The notes below the pieces were generated by a model. It was not told the DNA's origin, searched no databases, and was given only the letters and a program-made list of their open reading frames with translations. From the NCBI GenBank assembly GCA_027579435.1, contig JANBPK010001536.1:1-39559 (forward strand): a DNA stretch of 39,559 nucleotides, in the 5' to 3' direction. The position numbers were made by a program, and so were the translations under genes. The stretch comes from Candolleomyces eurysporus. Lineage: Eukaryota; Basidiomycota; Agaricomycetes; Agaricales; Psathyrellaceae. Shown piece by piece: positions 1 to 10,799 of the stretch (position 1 is its first letter; each line of letters opens with the position of its first letter).

Positions 1-1764
1 CAACCTCGTGCTGGAACTGACCAGCCTTCTTGCCTTCTCTGTCAAGTGAAGGGAAAGCTTCTGGATGTTAACCAGGTCGTTCGGTTCTCACTTGACCCCA
101 TGACTTGCCCCGTGTTTTCGGTTATCGAAACTATCACATTCTTTTTCTTTATCCAGACCCGTTTCTGACCCAGTATGGGTGAGGCTGAACGCTTCTTGTG
201 TTGAATGCACGTCTTCTGCCCCTAGTCGCCGATACCCTACCAACCTGGATTGAATAGAGATGGCTATAGGTTCATCCATTCCACTTGCCATTTACACTAA
301 CGTGTCCATCCGCCATCGTCCACGTTTCTAGATACCCATTGGCGAAAAAAAACTCCGTTGCGATTTGGTTTGAGAGGCATTTAGAGCCCGTCGACAGAGA
401 TTGGATGCGATTGGGTGCGTGTAAAGTCGTATCTTGTTCTCATACCCAATGAATGTCAGTCCCCTTGCATTGAAGGTCCCTGAACGAGGTGATTTCTCCA
501 TTCTGACTTTCGACCGTACCAAACTTGATCCACTGAGATTCGGTCGCCACTGGCCACCGCCTCCGAGTGGTCTCGCTGGTTTTCACTCTCCGCGAGCTAA
601 TTGGTTTACGAATATACAGCGCCCGTGTACCTGCTTTCTAATTCTATGAATACAGAGGGTTGCCCTGAACCACCCCCATTTTACTAGGCCCAAAATGTCG
701 AAACCCCGGTGTGCTATACATACCCCACAGTTAATTATGGTGTACACAGTGCACTCGGGACCAGGTGCGGCAGCGCGTTTTCCGCCTCCCCATTCGATCA
801 TGTAATGCACGACAGGTTCAATGAATGAATAGAGAAGTGTACACATTCCTCAATGCGGATAGTAGATATGTCAACAGCCTCACGAGAATTCAATGCTGTA
901 GATGTGTCGAGACGATCCTGCCTTTTGGGACGGGACTCCCAAATCAGTCGGACCTCGTGAGGACGCGCACTGAATCCGTCCCGCAGATCATTGCCCCATA
1001 CTGCTAGGTCAGCCTGTCAATGCGGAGCCGTCAGAGCATAGTAGCCTGCTTCATTTCGTGGCGAAATGAATGAAACCTGGGCAGGGAAGTCAAAGATGTT
1101 TACCCAGTGTCGTAAACCGTATCTTCTCCGTAACCGGATGGGAACCCCATCTTGCGGTAGGTACGTGAAAGGTACCCTACCACGTCGTGATGTTCTTCGT
1201 AGCTGGCTTAGCCTTGGCCTTCCTAGAGTAGATTCTACGGAATGTGAGCCACGGATTTAACCACAGCTTATACCCTCTTCGTTTCTAGTCTGGAAGTCTA
1301 GAAGGGCCCCCCCCGGTAATGAGACCCTGAGGGGGTGGAAGGCGATGCAGAACGGCATTCATTGTTTTGTCATGAGACAATATGAGCGACTCAGGTAGGT
1401 AGAGAAGCTGACTAGCGGGCCGAAGCATCTTCAGAGGCTGGATTGGGTAGGTAAAGTTGATTGAAAACAGGGTACGAACGTACAATTGATTTCAAACGGC
1501 AGATACGGTATTGAAGTCTCAAGAGAGTGCCTACGCGCACGTTCCTATCCCAAGACGCCAGGCGGAGGACGGATTTCCCTCCATAGACGCGACCTGGCCA
1601 ATTCAAGCCAGTGGGTCTTACCATAGATAGCCCACACCACGGACAGGTCGTATCCAAGCGGTACTGCGTAGAAGATGAGACGATGCCTATGATGAGGTAG
1701 AGAAGGAGACTCACTATGGTATAACTGGTATCCTGTGTCAGTGATGTATGGATATACCTGTAAC
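1..1764. other. No gene recognised
   Basis: Only short overlapping open frames occur on both strands. None has a recognisable motif or can be extended by plausible splice sites. The right end is the 3' flank of the Mpp6 gene. I see no RNA gene, array or long repeat here. Confidence 0.5.
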
Positions 1765-2615
1765 CTAACTTGGGGCTTGCTTCAATTTCTTGTTTTTCTT
1801 CGGGCGTTCGCGACTTGATTCCGCCGTAGTATTGGCCTCTCGCTTCCTCTTGGGCTTGGGTTCACGAGCAGATGCCGGAGCGTCAACGCCAGCAGGTTTC
1901 AAGAATCCAGTCGTGCTCCCTGGCGCGGGTACCCCGGCAGAGGTTTCATCAGACGATTTTTGGACGGATCGCAGATCTGATCCAACACCTCCGGACTCGA
2001 AAACCATATCTTTTGCAGATTTTTTAGGCTTCGAGGATTTCTCTAGCTGATCGAAACCTCGAAGGAAACCGCCAGATTTGCCAGAGATAGCCACAGGTCG
2101 CGGATGGATCTTTCGGCCATTTGTGTGCTCAGGCGACTCGACCGGCGTTCCAGAATTTTCTGTGGTAGTTTCTTCTGACGTCTGTGGAGAGAGTCTGTAC
2201 GACGCATACTGAAGAAGCTGACAACTCACTTTCACACCTTCGAGCTCCTTTCCATGTTTCCCAAAAACCCTGCGACCTTTGACCTGAGAGCTAGAGCCAG
2301 AGCTAGACGGTGCAGCATCGTCCTCATCCGCTTGGAATAGGAATGGCAGATAAGATTCTTCGTGGACATCAGAGTCTCTGCATACTGCTGGTCAGCGTAT
2401 AACGGATTCCCGAGGATGAATTATGATCCATACCTTGACTTGGAGTTGCTCGTCAGCCCCCACGCATCGCGGACGGCCTGAGGAACTTCCCATTGACCAT
2501 CATCTTTGATTTCAGCCTTGGGAAGCTCTGCGGCTTGTATTTGCTGAGCCCTGAGCGCATTCTGCATGAATCTTAGGTTCATGGTCCCAGTGCTGAGAGT
2601 CTTTCCGGAGGCCAT
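1765..2615 (-). CDS. MPP6: Exosome cofactor Mpp6 (M-phase phosphoprotein 6 family)
   Basis: Nuclear RNA exosome cofactor. The family binds RNA, docks on the exosome cap subunit Rrp40, and helps recruit the Mtr4 helicase. I read three exons: 2615-2434, 2377-2230 and 2181-1765, with introns of 56 and 48 nt. The protein is about 248 aa. The start at 2615 gives MASGKTLSTGTMNLRFMQNA, matching the short conserved N-terminal block (K-x-LS-x-x-x-MN-x-x-FM) of the family; an upstream in-frame ATG at 2657 would add 14 residues. Exon 2 carries the second family signature, GRRVFG (about residues 98-103). The tail is basic and Ser/Pro rich and ends in lysine-rich, probably nuclear, sequence. It is longer than human MPP6 (160 aa), mostly in this disordered tail. 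The second intron is a multiple of three with no stop, so retaining it would insert 16 residues. The gene looks intact. Family assignment rests on the two motifs and their order. Confidence 0.8.
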
Positions 2616-3229
2616 GAGGGAGGAGCTCTGTGACAGATGGTTGGAGAGTATATGCAATACCAGTCAGTGGCTGGCGAATTTCAGTTTGGAGTGAATAAAA
2701 GACGTTTTACGCCGTTCTGGTGGCACAGTGAGGGCGAGGTTGGGAGATGAGAGCAGAAATAATTTCACGTCCCGCCGTGTTCGAACTCCCTTAGGTAGTG
2801 GGAAAGCTCATGAATAATCATGATTACGGCCGTGCGTTGCTTGGGTTCGAGTCCCATCAATGGTTACTTTTTATTTTTGTACTGAAATCCAGTTCTGGAC
2901 TGGTAACCAGCTGGAAGTCCACCGTTTTTTGTGCGTGGACAGAAAGACTTCCTCTCGAGGAGAACGTTTTAGAGACTACTAGTGAACGTCGCTGTCACCT
3001 TTTCCAGCCAAGCGGAGTTCCAATTCTTCACTCAAGGGAGCGGCTCCAAGGTCAAACCGAAGTTCTCAAACTTCAACATTTACGTGCCGAGTGTAGTGCT
3101 AATTCACGACAACCGGTATTTCTCTTTTTTCCCCTTTGACGTTCGGAGAGCTCATCTCGTTTTCATGGCGAGCAAAGGTTCAGCTTTCCGTTCAGCGACA
3201 TCTGTATGAGGCCGACCCTATCGTCATTC
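2616..3229. other. Intergenic region between Mpp6 and the F-box gene
   Basis: This is the space between divergently transcribed genes, so it probably holds both promoters. At 2844-2854 there is a good pol III B-box-like string (GGTTCGAGTCC) followed by T-rich sequence at 2867-2879. No matching acceptor or D stem can be folded, so I do not call a tRNA. Confidence 0.4.
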
Positions 3230-5105
3230 ATGGAACCATCTGCTGCCAATGCGTCAGAAAAGGCTCAAAAGGCGGTGGACGAACGTATTTCTCAAATCAA
3301 AACGGAAATATATGCACTGGAGAGCGAAGTACGAAGCCTAAAAAGTCACCGAAACTCCTTTTCTCCCGCCGGGTCTTTACCTGCAGAGCTACTTTGCAGG
3401 ATCTTTCTCACCCTGAGACAGCTTTGCGGCGAGGCCGAAAACGCCTTGGTCTGGCTCTGCGCAACTCACGTTTGCCGATTCTGGCGAGAAGTCTCTTTGG
3501 AGTGTGCAGAGCTCTGGTCCAGCATACCCGTCAATGTCGCCCCATCCCTCGCGGAAGTTGTGCTCCAACGCGCCGGAACTTCTGTTCCGCTATCACTGAA
3601 GCATGTCTTCTACAAGGGAAAGGAAACGACGGACAATCCAGGGGACGTGCATCGGTGGTGCGCAGTCGTCTCGAAACAAAATAGAACGATTGACGTCGAT
3701 CGAGCTGTTCGATGAAGCCAGTAATGCGTACGGATCCCGAATGGAGCGGATACTCTTTGGACTTCCTGCAGTTGGGAAGTATCTCCAAAAACTCGTTTTG
3801 CACGTACCCCCTAGTCCATTGGACTACCAGCTGTACCCATTCCATACCACGCGAATCTTCCCCCCAAGCATGAGCTATGCACCAGCGCTCAAACATCTCG
3901 ACATCTCTCATTATCAAGTCCCACTCGGAATATTATCTTCGGCTACTGGGCTGACGTATCTGCGCCTCGAAAACCAACCTGGGACGATTCGCTCATCGCC
4001 CGAACGTTTCTTGGAATATCTGGGAAAGCTGTCTCAGCTGGAGCATTTAGAGCTTTTGTTCTCCTTCCCTGGACTCTCGAAGAGGACAAATACCGACATT
4101 TCTTCTACGATTCATTTTCGGAATCTTCGGACTCTCCGGCTTCAGGACGAGAGAGAAACAATCCAGCACTGTCTTTCGGTGATCCGGATTCCAAACGTTT
4201 CGCTGGTCGACCTAAAGCTTGAAGATAGATCGTCAAGCACCGATGAGATCTTTATTGCTCTTGGACAGGCCTGGAGCACGCCGTCGCCGGGAGAAGGTGT
4301 TGCTAGTCAACCTCGAAAATCACTCCAGGAGCTCCGACTATCCTTCGTTGACGCTGGTTTCTACGGATCCCAACTCCTGTGCCGGTTCAAATATTCTTCT
4401 GGACCCGAGTCCCTATCCCATTCAAGCCATCCAAGCCTGAAAATCACGTACAAGCACCCTTGCTGGCACTGGGATTCTCTCCTAGCATCAGTCCATCACC
4501 ATTTCGACGCAGGGTCGGTTCGATCTTTTCATGTTGAAGGAGATCCTCGCTTGGCGAAGCGTAGCTGGAAACTCCTTGGTTCGTTACCCAAACTCGAGGA
4601 AATTTCGCTCCGCAGGACCAAAATGCACAAGTTCATCCGGGCTTTGGAGACGGAGGCGGACGTTTCGATCCGGGTCCTGAAGGAATTTCTTTCCCGTCGT
4701 CGAGTTGAAGAGTTTGGGAATTATGTCAACGAGGAGGAAGAAGTGGAACAGAAAGAAAAAATGGAAGCAGGAGATGCGGCTATTCGGCGGGGGCCTCCGC
4801 ACTTTTTCGCTTTGCGCACGATTCTCTGCTGCGAGGTCGATTTCGACGAGCCGGAGGAGGAGGATCCAGAACAAGGAATTCTTGGACGTTTGGTGGACGC
4901 TTTAGGAGAACGACCGCTTCGATTTAGCCCCGAGCGACTGGAGATACGTGGCTGTACCAACTTCTTCGAAGAGGATCTCGATCTTTTCGAGGTTTGTGAA
5001 GGACTGGAGGTTGTTTGGGATGGTATTGAGGTGAAACGAGACTCAATGTCATGGGAATCAGGGTCTTACTACTCTGACGACTCCGAGGATACTTGGTGGG
5101 ACTAA
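3230..5105 (+). CDS. F-box domain protein, LRR-like (one frame break)
   Basis: Probable substrate-recognition subunit of an SCF ubiquitin ligase, by family. The N-terminus (MEPSAANASEKAQKAVDERI) leads into a coiled coil. An F-box then starts near SLPAELLCRIFLTL (about residue 50), followed by WLCATHVCRFWREV. From about 3.72 kb to the stop a leucine-rich body follows (for example LKHLDIS, LTYLRLE, LEHLELL). The tail is acidic and ends SDDSEDTWWD. The F-box frame closes at 3715 and the long C-terminal frame lies at +1. Two explanations fit: removing one A from AAAA (3679-3682) joins SKQ to IERLTSIELF, or a 64-nt intron 3658-3721 (GTGCGC...CCAG) joins the frames. An in-frame ATG at 3206 would add eight residues. 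About 600 aa. The next gene is another F-box protein on the same strand, typical of expanded mushroom families. The target is unknown. Confidence 0.75.
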
Positions 5106-5451
5106 CAGGCAAGGCAATAGCTTGGGCGAGAGTGGGAAAGATCTGACATGGCCTTTGCTCCCCTAGAGCGCGACAGAACCTTACACTCATTGCCAGTAAT
5201 AGAATAGCTCTTCGTTCATGTGGTCATGCTATTCGCGCTCTTGTTTCCTACTTTGCTAAGATGAAAGGATAATTTCATATTGTTGACCCAGTGTATACGA
5301 ATCTAAACTCTGCTCTTTGCTGAAGACTGATCTGACTCACAACCAATCGGAAACTGATATGTCGGCACTCAAATCAAATCTTTGTCATGTTCCTAGGCTT
5401 TTCCACCACCGTCGTCAAACATCGGTCATCCGCACACATCCGCCTTTGCCC
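5106..5451. other. Spacer between the two F-box genes
   Basis: 346 bp between stop and next chosen start. The downstream open frame extends into this spacer to 5317, with an in-frame ATG at 5359. The residues there are not F-box-like, so I treat it as leader and promoter. Confidence 0.4.
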
Positions 5452-7083
5452 ATGGACCAGTCATCGGAGACTCTATCCCATCTATTCACCAGCAACATCC
5501 CACCACACCGTTTCGAAGTGACATCGATCCAAGATAAAATTGACCAGCTCAACAAAGCTATCGACGACCTTCAGATCCAGCTGCAGAAGCTCGAGCAGGA
5601 GCGTCAAGCATGCCAAGGGGTCCTCTCTCCCTTACGCCGAATGCCCCTTGAAATTCTAGGGGAAATATTCAGCTTCGCACTCTCTCACGAGAATGCCGAG
5701 GGAAGTAGCAGAGGTGAAAACCTCATCAAGCTCTGCCTCGTGAGCAGAAAATGGCGCGATGCAGCTTTAGAGGCGTATTGGCTCTGGGGGGACCTTGATG
5801 TGTCTCCTCATCTCCCTTGGACTGCTCGACTGTTCGAGAAAATCAATTTCTGGTTGAGCCGTTCAAAAGGTTCCCAGAAGAGCCTCAGGCTCTATGCCCC
5901 CGACCACGGCGATCCTTGCACTACTCCCAATGAATGCCCAGTATCCAATCCACACGGCCCCCTTGCATCACTTCTGGCAGGCGGGCCTATCCTCCGGAAA
6001 CTTTTTCTCTATTGCCCCGGCGAACAATGCTTTCGAAACCTCGCAACTACGATGGAGCATATAAAGAAGGGAACGCCGAACCCATGGGATTCGTTAAGGT
6101 TGTTGGAATTGGAGTTTGGTGAATGGAGCTACTGGCCAGGCTCCTTTGATCCGGACGAGGAAACGGACGACGCGAACGATACTTTCAAGCATCTACCGCC
6201 AGCAGTTACTTCTTTCGATCTGCGTCTACCTGACTTGGAAGGTCTCAGGCATCGGCCCACAGCATGTTTGCGAATCCCGGAACCATACATTCATCGTTTC
6301 ACCACTCTCAGGCTCGAGCTCAACTGGGAGGCCACTGCGGCCTTGAAGGTTTTAGAAGAGTGCGTGGACCTTGAAACCCTGATCTTCGACTTCAGGCGAG
6401 ACTGTTTTGATTGTAAAGAGATCCCCTATACCAATCGACTTCGACGCGATGGAATCCTCCTCCCCAAACTCCGCACCCTTCGGCTGGAGCACGCATCAGT
6501 ATGTGATGACTTTTTGCGATTCCTCAGGACTCCGTCACTCTCCGAGCTCGACCTGAGCTTCGAGCCAATGATGAACACCTTCGATGAAGGCCAAGCAGAC
6601 GAAGCGCCAGCCGAATTTGGCTCTGACCTTGTCTCCTTCATACAACGATCCCAATGCGCACTACGCCGCTTTCGGATTCATTACCTCAGCTTCCGAGTGA
6701 ACTACGACAAATCTATACTTGACACTATCCTTTCGTGTCTCCCTACCTTAACTCACCTGACACTCGATACGGTCACGTTCGATGGTGAAGACTTTTGGCT
6801 CCTCGAACAGATGCGACAGGACCCACTGCCCAACCTAGAAGTCTTCGAGCTACTCAACGTCCCTTATTTCGTTCCATTTTTCGACCCCAGCTACATTGCC
6901 GGCTTCATCGATGCAAGGTATCCAGACAAGCAATCAAGCGAGGACTCTCTACGAAAATTTGTTCTGACTTATCCAAAGCCTGTTGAACCTCATGAACATC
7001 CGGTACATGAGCTCGAAAGGGACCTGAGCGCCTCGAGGCTCAGAAGGTCTCAGGGCATGGAAGTTAGCTTCGGCTTTTCTTGA
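5452..7083 (+). CDS. F-box domain protein, LRR-like
   Basis: Single-exon gene of 543 aa, a probable SCF ubiquitin ligase receptor by family. The chosen ATG gives MDQSSETLSHLFTSNIPPHR. A coiled coil follows (IQDKIDQLNKAIDDLQIQLQ, about residues 27-46), then the F-box, beginning LSPLRRMPLEILGEIFSFAL. After it comes LCLVSRKWRDAALEAYWLWGDL, the usual F-box C-terminal half in Agaricomycete proteins. The remainder is an irregular leucine-rich solenoid (LRTLRLEHAS, LSELDLSF, LTHLTLDTVTF). Translation upstream to 5317 is open but adds residues unlike the family, so 5452 is preferred. It is not a close copy of its upstream F-box neighbour: the shared layout is coiled coil, F-box and LRR, with little identity in the body. 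No lesion seen. The substrate cannot be inferred. Confidence 0.82.
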   Translation: MDQSSETLSHLFTSNIPPHRFEVTSIQDKIDQLNKAIDDLQIQLQKLEQERQACQGVLSPLRRMPLEILGEIFSFALSHENAEGSSRGENLIKLCLVSRKWRDAALEAYWLWGDLDVSPHLPWTARLFEKINFWLSRSKGSQKSLRLYAPDHGDPCTTPNECPVSNPHGPLASLLAGGPILRKLFLYCPGEQCFRNLATTMEHIKKGTPNPWDSLRLLELEFGEWSYWPGSFDPDEETDDANDTFKHLPPAVTSFDLRLPDLEGLRHRPTACLRIPEPYIHRFTTLRLELNWEATAALKVLEECVDLETLIFDFRRDCFDCKEIPYTNRLRRDGILLPKLRTLRLEHASVCDDFLRFLRTPSLSELDLSFEPMMNTFDEGQADEAPAEFGSDLVSFIQRSQCALRRFRIHYLSFRVNYDKSILDTILSCLPTLTHLTLDTVTFDGEDFWLLEQMRQDPLPNLEVFELLNVPYFVPFFDPSYIAGFIDARYPDKQSSEDSLRKFVLTYPKPVEPHEHPVHELERDLSASRLRRSQGMEVSFGFS

Positions 7084-8149
7084 TCCTGTATACAGTGATA
7101 GCTGGCGTGGAGTATCCTCCATTAATACATGAGCCTTCGCTCTGCTTAACAATATGTTTAGTACCTTGTGCAAATTATGAGTATCGCAGGACGACTTCTG
7201 AGGATGGCCCTCTGTCGTTTTCGTTTTTTAATCTCGGACAGCTGGAATCACTAGGCGTCATGAGTAATTTATTATACATTTCGGTTTAAGATTATGCCAT
7301 TTTCCGCAACGCCAATGCGCAGGAAATGACACCTCTTTCGAGAGTACCAAGAGCCCAAACACAGAAACCTGGAAATGGAAACGATGGATCTTCAAGGGAG
7401 CTCATTTATATCAAAAACCGGGACCTACATCGAGAGTAAGAACTAGAGAAGACTGTGAGCGAGGAAGCACTGCAAACTTCCTGCCTACCGGGTCGCCGGC
7501 TGACCCAGGCGTTTTGCTCGACCGTGGCGGGTGCTCCTCCTGAAGGGCACCTGGCACTGCCGTGAGTTGCCCATCCGGTGAGACCAGGACATATACCTGT
7601 TTTTGTATCGTACGCCTGGCACGCTCTACCCGGTGGAGCTTGACCTGGAGGGATGTAGGAAGGGTTCCAGACAGAAATGTACAAAGGCTTCGGGGCACGG
7701 CCTTATCTCCATATAAAACGCAAGTCAGAGAGTTCTATCATTATCAAAATGCTTGACCACGTTTGGCTTTATTCTCTTGTTGTACATCCTTTTGAAGATG
7801 CCGACGCCAGTGTCGGAATGAGCTATGCTGCTATATAGGTCTGTAATAGGCCCTCGAGTGAGGTAATCGATCCGAAAGATGGAGCTTTATCGAGAGATAG
7901 AGGAAGCTGGCTGAAGGGCATCTAATTAGAGGTGCATCTAGATATCAAAAATAGTATACAGGCGGGTGCATCGGCTCACAGTCACCTCGAGTACTTTTGA
8001 AGCAATTTCCTCAAGCGATTTGACGGCTCTTTCACCCTACAGTTTCGACGATTTGCCCAAAAAACGCCAAGAGCCAAGTTTTTGTCACTTTGGGGCGACT
8101 TGGCGGGTTTTTCTCGAAACTGATCGAAATTTAAACTAGTACGGTGAGA
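7084..8149. other. Intergenic, no assignable gene
   Basis: On the minus strand, 7406-7698 is open in two frames. One contains ACQAYDTKTGICPGLTGWA and is somewhat protein-like, but it has no recognisable family, no clear start and no splice extension. The rest is AT-richer sequence without motifs. Confidence 0.3.
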
Positions 8150-9545
8150 AGTGATTGGTACAAGGAAGAGCGGGAAAGCTAGGGATTGACAGAAAATGCA
8201 CACACACAGAACAGCCATGGATACCCACGCCAGCGCTTTGACCCAATCATAACAAAGCTAGAAAGAAAAGGAGATGTGAAGGCGAAACATTCGTCTCACT
8301 CGAACCCTAAATTCGAGGGCACGAGGAGAAATAAACAAATCACTGATATTGTGATGCAACAAACAAAAGCGAATTAAGGCCCATCTCTAGCAGAGTCGCC
8401 TGGGCACGTGAACTCGCAGCTGGAGCAAGCGATAGTGGAGCCTCTGAGCCTGTGTCTCCGTTGTTGTTTACGCTGGTACCATTCCGTTCTGTAGTGTAGT
8501 GAGTGACAGGCATGAAATACGAATCGATGGAAACCGCGCACCCATATTCCATCCCTGCGAATCGCTAAGCTGAGCAGAGCAACTTGCAGACTTGGCCATG
8601 CTACACGGTTCACAGAGGTTCCTGCGATTCAAGGGCGCAGGTAGATGGCAAGTCGGTTGCTGTTTCCACGTGTAAGAAGAAGATAGGACCATTATCAGCA
8701 CATGGCATTCTGCAACGCCGCGTTCGATGGACAGCCCGGCCCCGGAGCTCCGTACCACAAAACATTCTCTTCCGTATGTCACACGGAGTGCATAAGTTTG
8801 GTTGACGTAGGTGGTGAAGATAGCGTAAGTAGTTTCCGAAGTAAAGATACTGTCGTAGATGATGCGGTTAGTGGTTAGGTCGTCTTAGCCGGCTTGGTGT
8901 GTTCATACACAGCAGCAGATGTTGTGGCGGTTGCAGTTTTGATGTACTTGTTGAGGTGGTAGTTGAAGCCGATGAGGTAGACGCTATGGCGGTATTAGTT
9001 GTAGTCATCGAGGAACTTGCTGCAGGAGATGATACATCAGATACAAATATTTGGAGCAAATGCCATGGCCATGGAAAGACATGCTAGGTGCACCAACACA
9101 AGCGTTGTAGTCTACCATACCGCGTCAAGTCGACATCAGGGAACTGTTGGACAAACAAAAATACGCACAAGTGTAGTCCCTGGGAGTCTATTCAATGATG
9201 AGTTGACCACCTCTGACCATCTGCACTATGATCTTTCCAGCGGCATATACAAGTCTGTGTTTCGAAACGTCTGTCTTCACATTGGATTCCAAGAGACCTT
9301 AGGCGGAGGATGTAGCGAACACAGCTACCCAAAGATGATCCTGTTGAAAAGCCAAGCGAGGCTATCAATGTTGTGCATTCATCATTTCAGAAAGGCAAGA
9401 CATACGAGGAACCAGTCACATCCGTCCGGACCGCGACCTGCGTCAGCCGAGGCGGTTGCTCCAGCGGGATGCATCTTTCCGTTTGCCGTCAGAACCGCAA
9501 GCGAGAGATAGTGGACGACATATTTTCTAAATGAAAGGGTGAGTA

Positions 9546-9570
9546 CAGTCATTCACCGGCCAGTGAGACA
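9546..9570 (+). repeat. Left terminal inverted repeat of the MITE
   Basis: 25 bp, a perfect reverse complement of 10293-10317. A diverged second copy of its inner part (CACCGGCCAATGAGACA) follows at 9572-9588, giving a subterminal direct repeat that may be a transposase binding site. Confidence 0.9.
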
Positions 9571-10292
9571 GCACCGGCCAATGAGACAAACCCATTTTCT
9601 GGTGTCGTATTTTGTCTTTTAGCTTTGGAGTTTTTTAAAATCATGAGTATGGTCTATGAGCTATCTTTTACTCATTTTCAAGCGATTTTAGAATTTTTTC
9701 TCTTGCAAGGATGTGGGTAGAAAACAGCAAAAACCAGGCAGCAGGCGAGTTTCTAAACTTCCTAAATCCTGGCAACCAATTCATCTTCAGATAATATTTT
9801 ATTGGACTTTTAGTACCTGGAATCAACTGGCCTGGTGAGGGTAGAACTAGTAAATCACTGAATTGTCGTCACAATGTCAGGGTGGTACGAGGAGACTGAC
9901 TTCCAAATTTGGAAGTGCACCTCATCACCCTCATCTTGAGGCAACGACCGCGTCTCAGAGCATCAAATCTTCAGATTTACATTGGACTATTATTTTAAAG
10001 CAGATGTCAAATTTTGGTAGTCATGCGCCCTCCAGAGTGCAAGGAAAAGCGCCAACATCGTCGTCGTCGGTCGTCCGCTTTTGGAAATGATGGGCCGATT
10101 CAAGTGTCTCACTGACTGGTGTTCCTCCTGATAACGCAAATTCATGCTGATTACGGGTTTTCTCGACAACCTTTTCTCATTTGAGCACCAAATTTTATAT
10201 ACATAGTCCTTACATATGACCAAAACTATGTAGCCCATTATCACCCTGAGTGCTTCCGAAAGCCATGGATCCAGGGCCAATGTTATTTTTAG

Positions 10293-10317
10293 TGTCTCAC
10301 TGGCCGGTGAATGACTG
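10293..10317 (-). repeat. Right terminal inverted repeat of the MITE
   Basis: 25 bp ending GGTGAATGACTG before the TA at 10318-10319. A related subterminal motif (GTGTCTCACTGACTGGTG) lies inside the element near 10107-10124, mirroring the arrangement at the left end. Confidence 0.9.
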
Positions 10318-10799
10318 TACCCGTCTTGAAACCTTTGATGCATTCTTCAGACACAACGAGAATAGACTGATCGCCCAGAGGAGTCGGAGGTTTCGAGAGG
10401 AAAGCCACTCCTGCCCAGTATGTCCCAAAGGGTGGTGTGCACCTCGAATGGTACCAAAGCTACGATATAATTTCGTTAAACGGAAAAAGGGAAAGGATGA
10501 GGCATGAATGGAGCGAGGGAAATGGATCAATGTGGTGGATGTACCATGACCCCCTCGGGTGTCAGGCGTGGTGAGCGCTTAGAATTGCCGAGGCATTTTG
10601 CCGAGGGTACTTAAGGGGGTCCAAAAATGCCAAGACGACGTCGCTCCTTGTGACCGGGCCGCATCTCTCCCATCAGTCATTTTGCAGCTCCGCCTGTTTT
10701 CCGTCCGCCCATTTCAACATTTCCTCCCACTCCGCCATCATATTTCGTGCCGCCGTCACTTTCTATCTCGCCCTCGGAAGCCCGCAAAATGCCTCGGCT

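Larger units (their letters stand above)
9546..10317. mobile_element. MITE-like element with TA target duplication (Tc1/mariner-type)
   Basis: A 772-bp element bounded by perfect 25-bp terminal inverted repeats beginning CAGTCATTCACCGGCC and ending GAGACA. TA dinucleotides flank it at 9544-9545 and 10318-10319. The paralogous gene at 23.85 kb has the uninterrupted sequence AACTACCCGTCTTGAA at the matching place, so it serves as an empty site with a single TA. The interior has no transposase-like frame (longest about 117 codons, unrecognised), so it is probably non-autonomous. The TA target and CAGT-type ends point to the Tc1/mariner/pogo group. That assignment is by ends only. Confidence 0.88.
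8150..10548 (-). pseudogene. Decayed GH71-WSC gene copy (3' half), split by a MITE
   Basis: Degenerate paralogue of the GH71-WSC gene at 21.5-25.2 kb, in the same orientation. 8150-8300 matches the 3' flank near 21415-21560. 8390-8590 matches part of the third WSC domain. The copy then jumps by deletion to the equivalent of 22.7 kb, and 8610-8880 resembles the first WSC domain. 8900-9040 is the Ser/Thr linker (read as TTTSTSTSK). 9130-9543 matches the glucanase C-terminal region; GKIIVQMVRGGQLII is readable at about 9197-9238 and is followed directly by a stop. After the MITE, 10320-10548 matches exons around 23.85-24.1 kb. Many frameshifts and stops, a lost middle WSC unit, a missing catalytic half and the transposon make it clearly non-functional. 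An intact ancestor would be a secreted alpha-1,3-glucanase acting on fungal cell-wall glucan. Confidence 0.82.

Noticed and set aside
2793..2866. Possible tRNA: GGTTCGAGTCC B-box-like string followed by T-rich sequence
   Set aside because: The T arm can be drawn, but the required 5' acceptor strand and a D stem are absent in the preceding 80 bases, and no anticodon stem pairs. Treated as chance or a relic.
3603..3603. ATG at 3603 as the start of an independent 500-aa protein
   Set aside because: The first residues are a shifted reading of F-box gene sequence. The body is the C-terminal half of the upstream F-box frame.
9017..9511. 164-codon plus-strand frame
   Set aside because: It lies antisense to the decayed GH71-WSC copy; the minus strand carries the recognisable homology.
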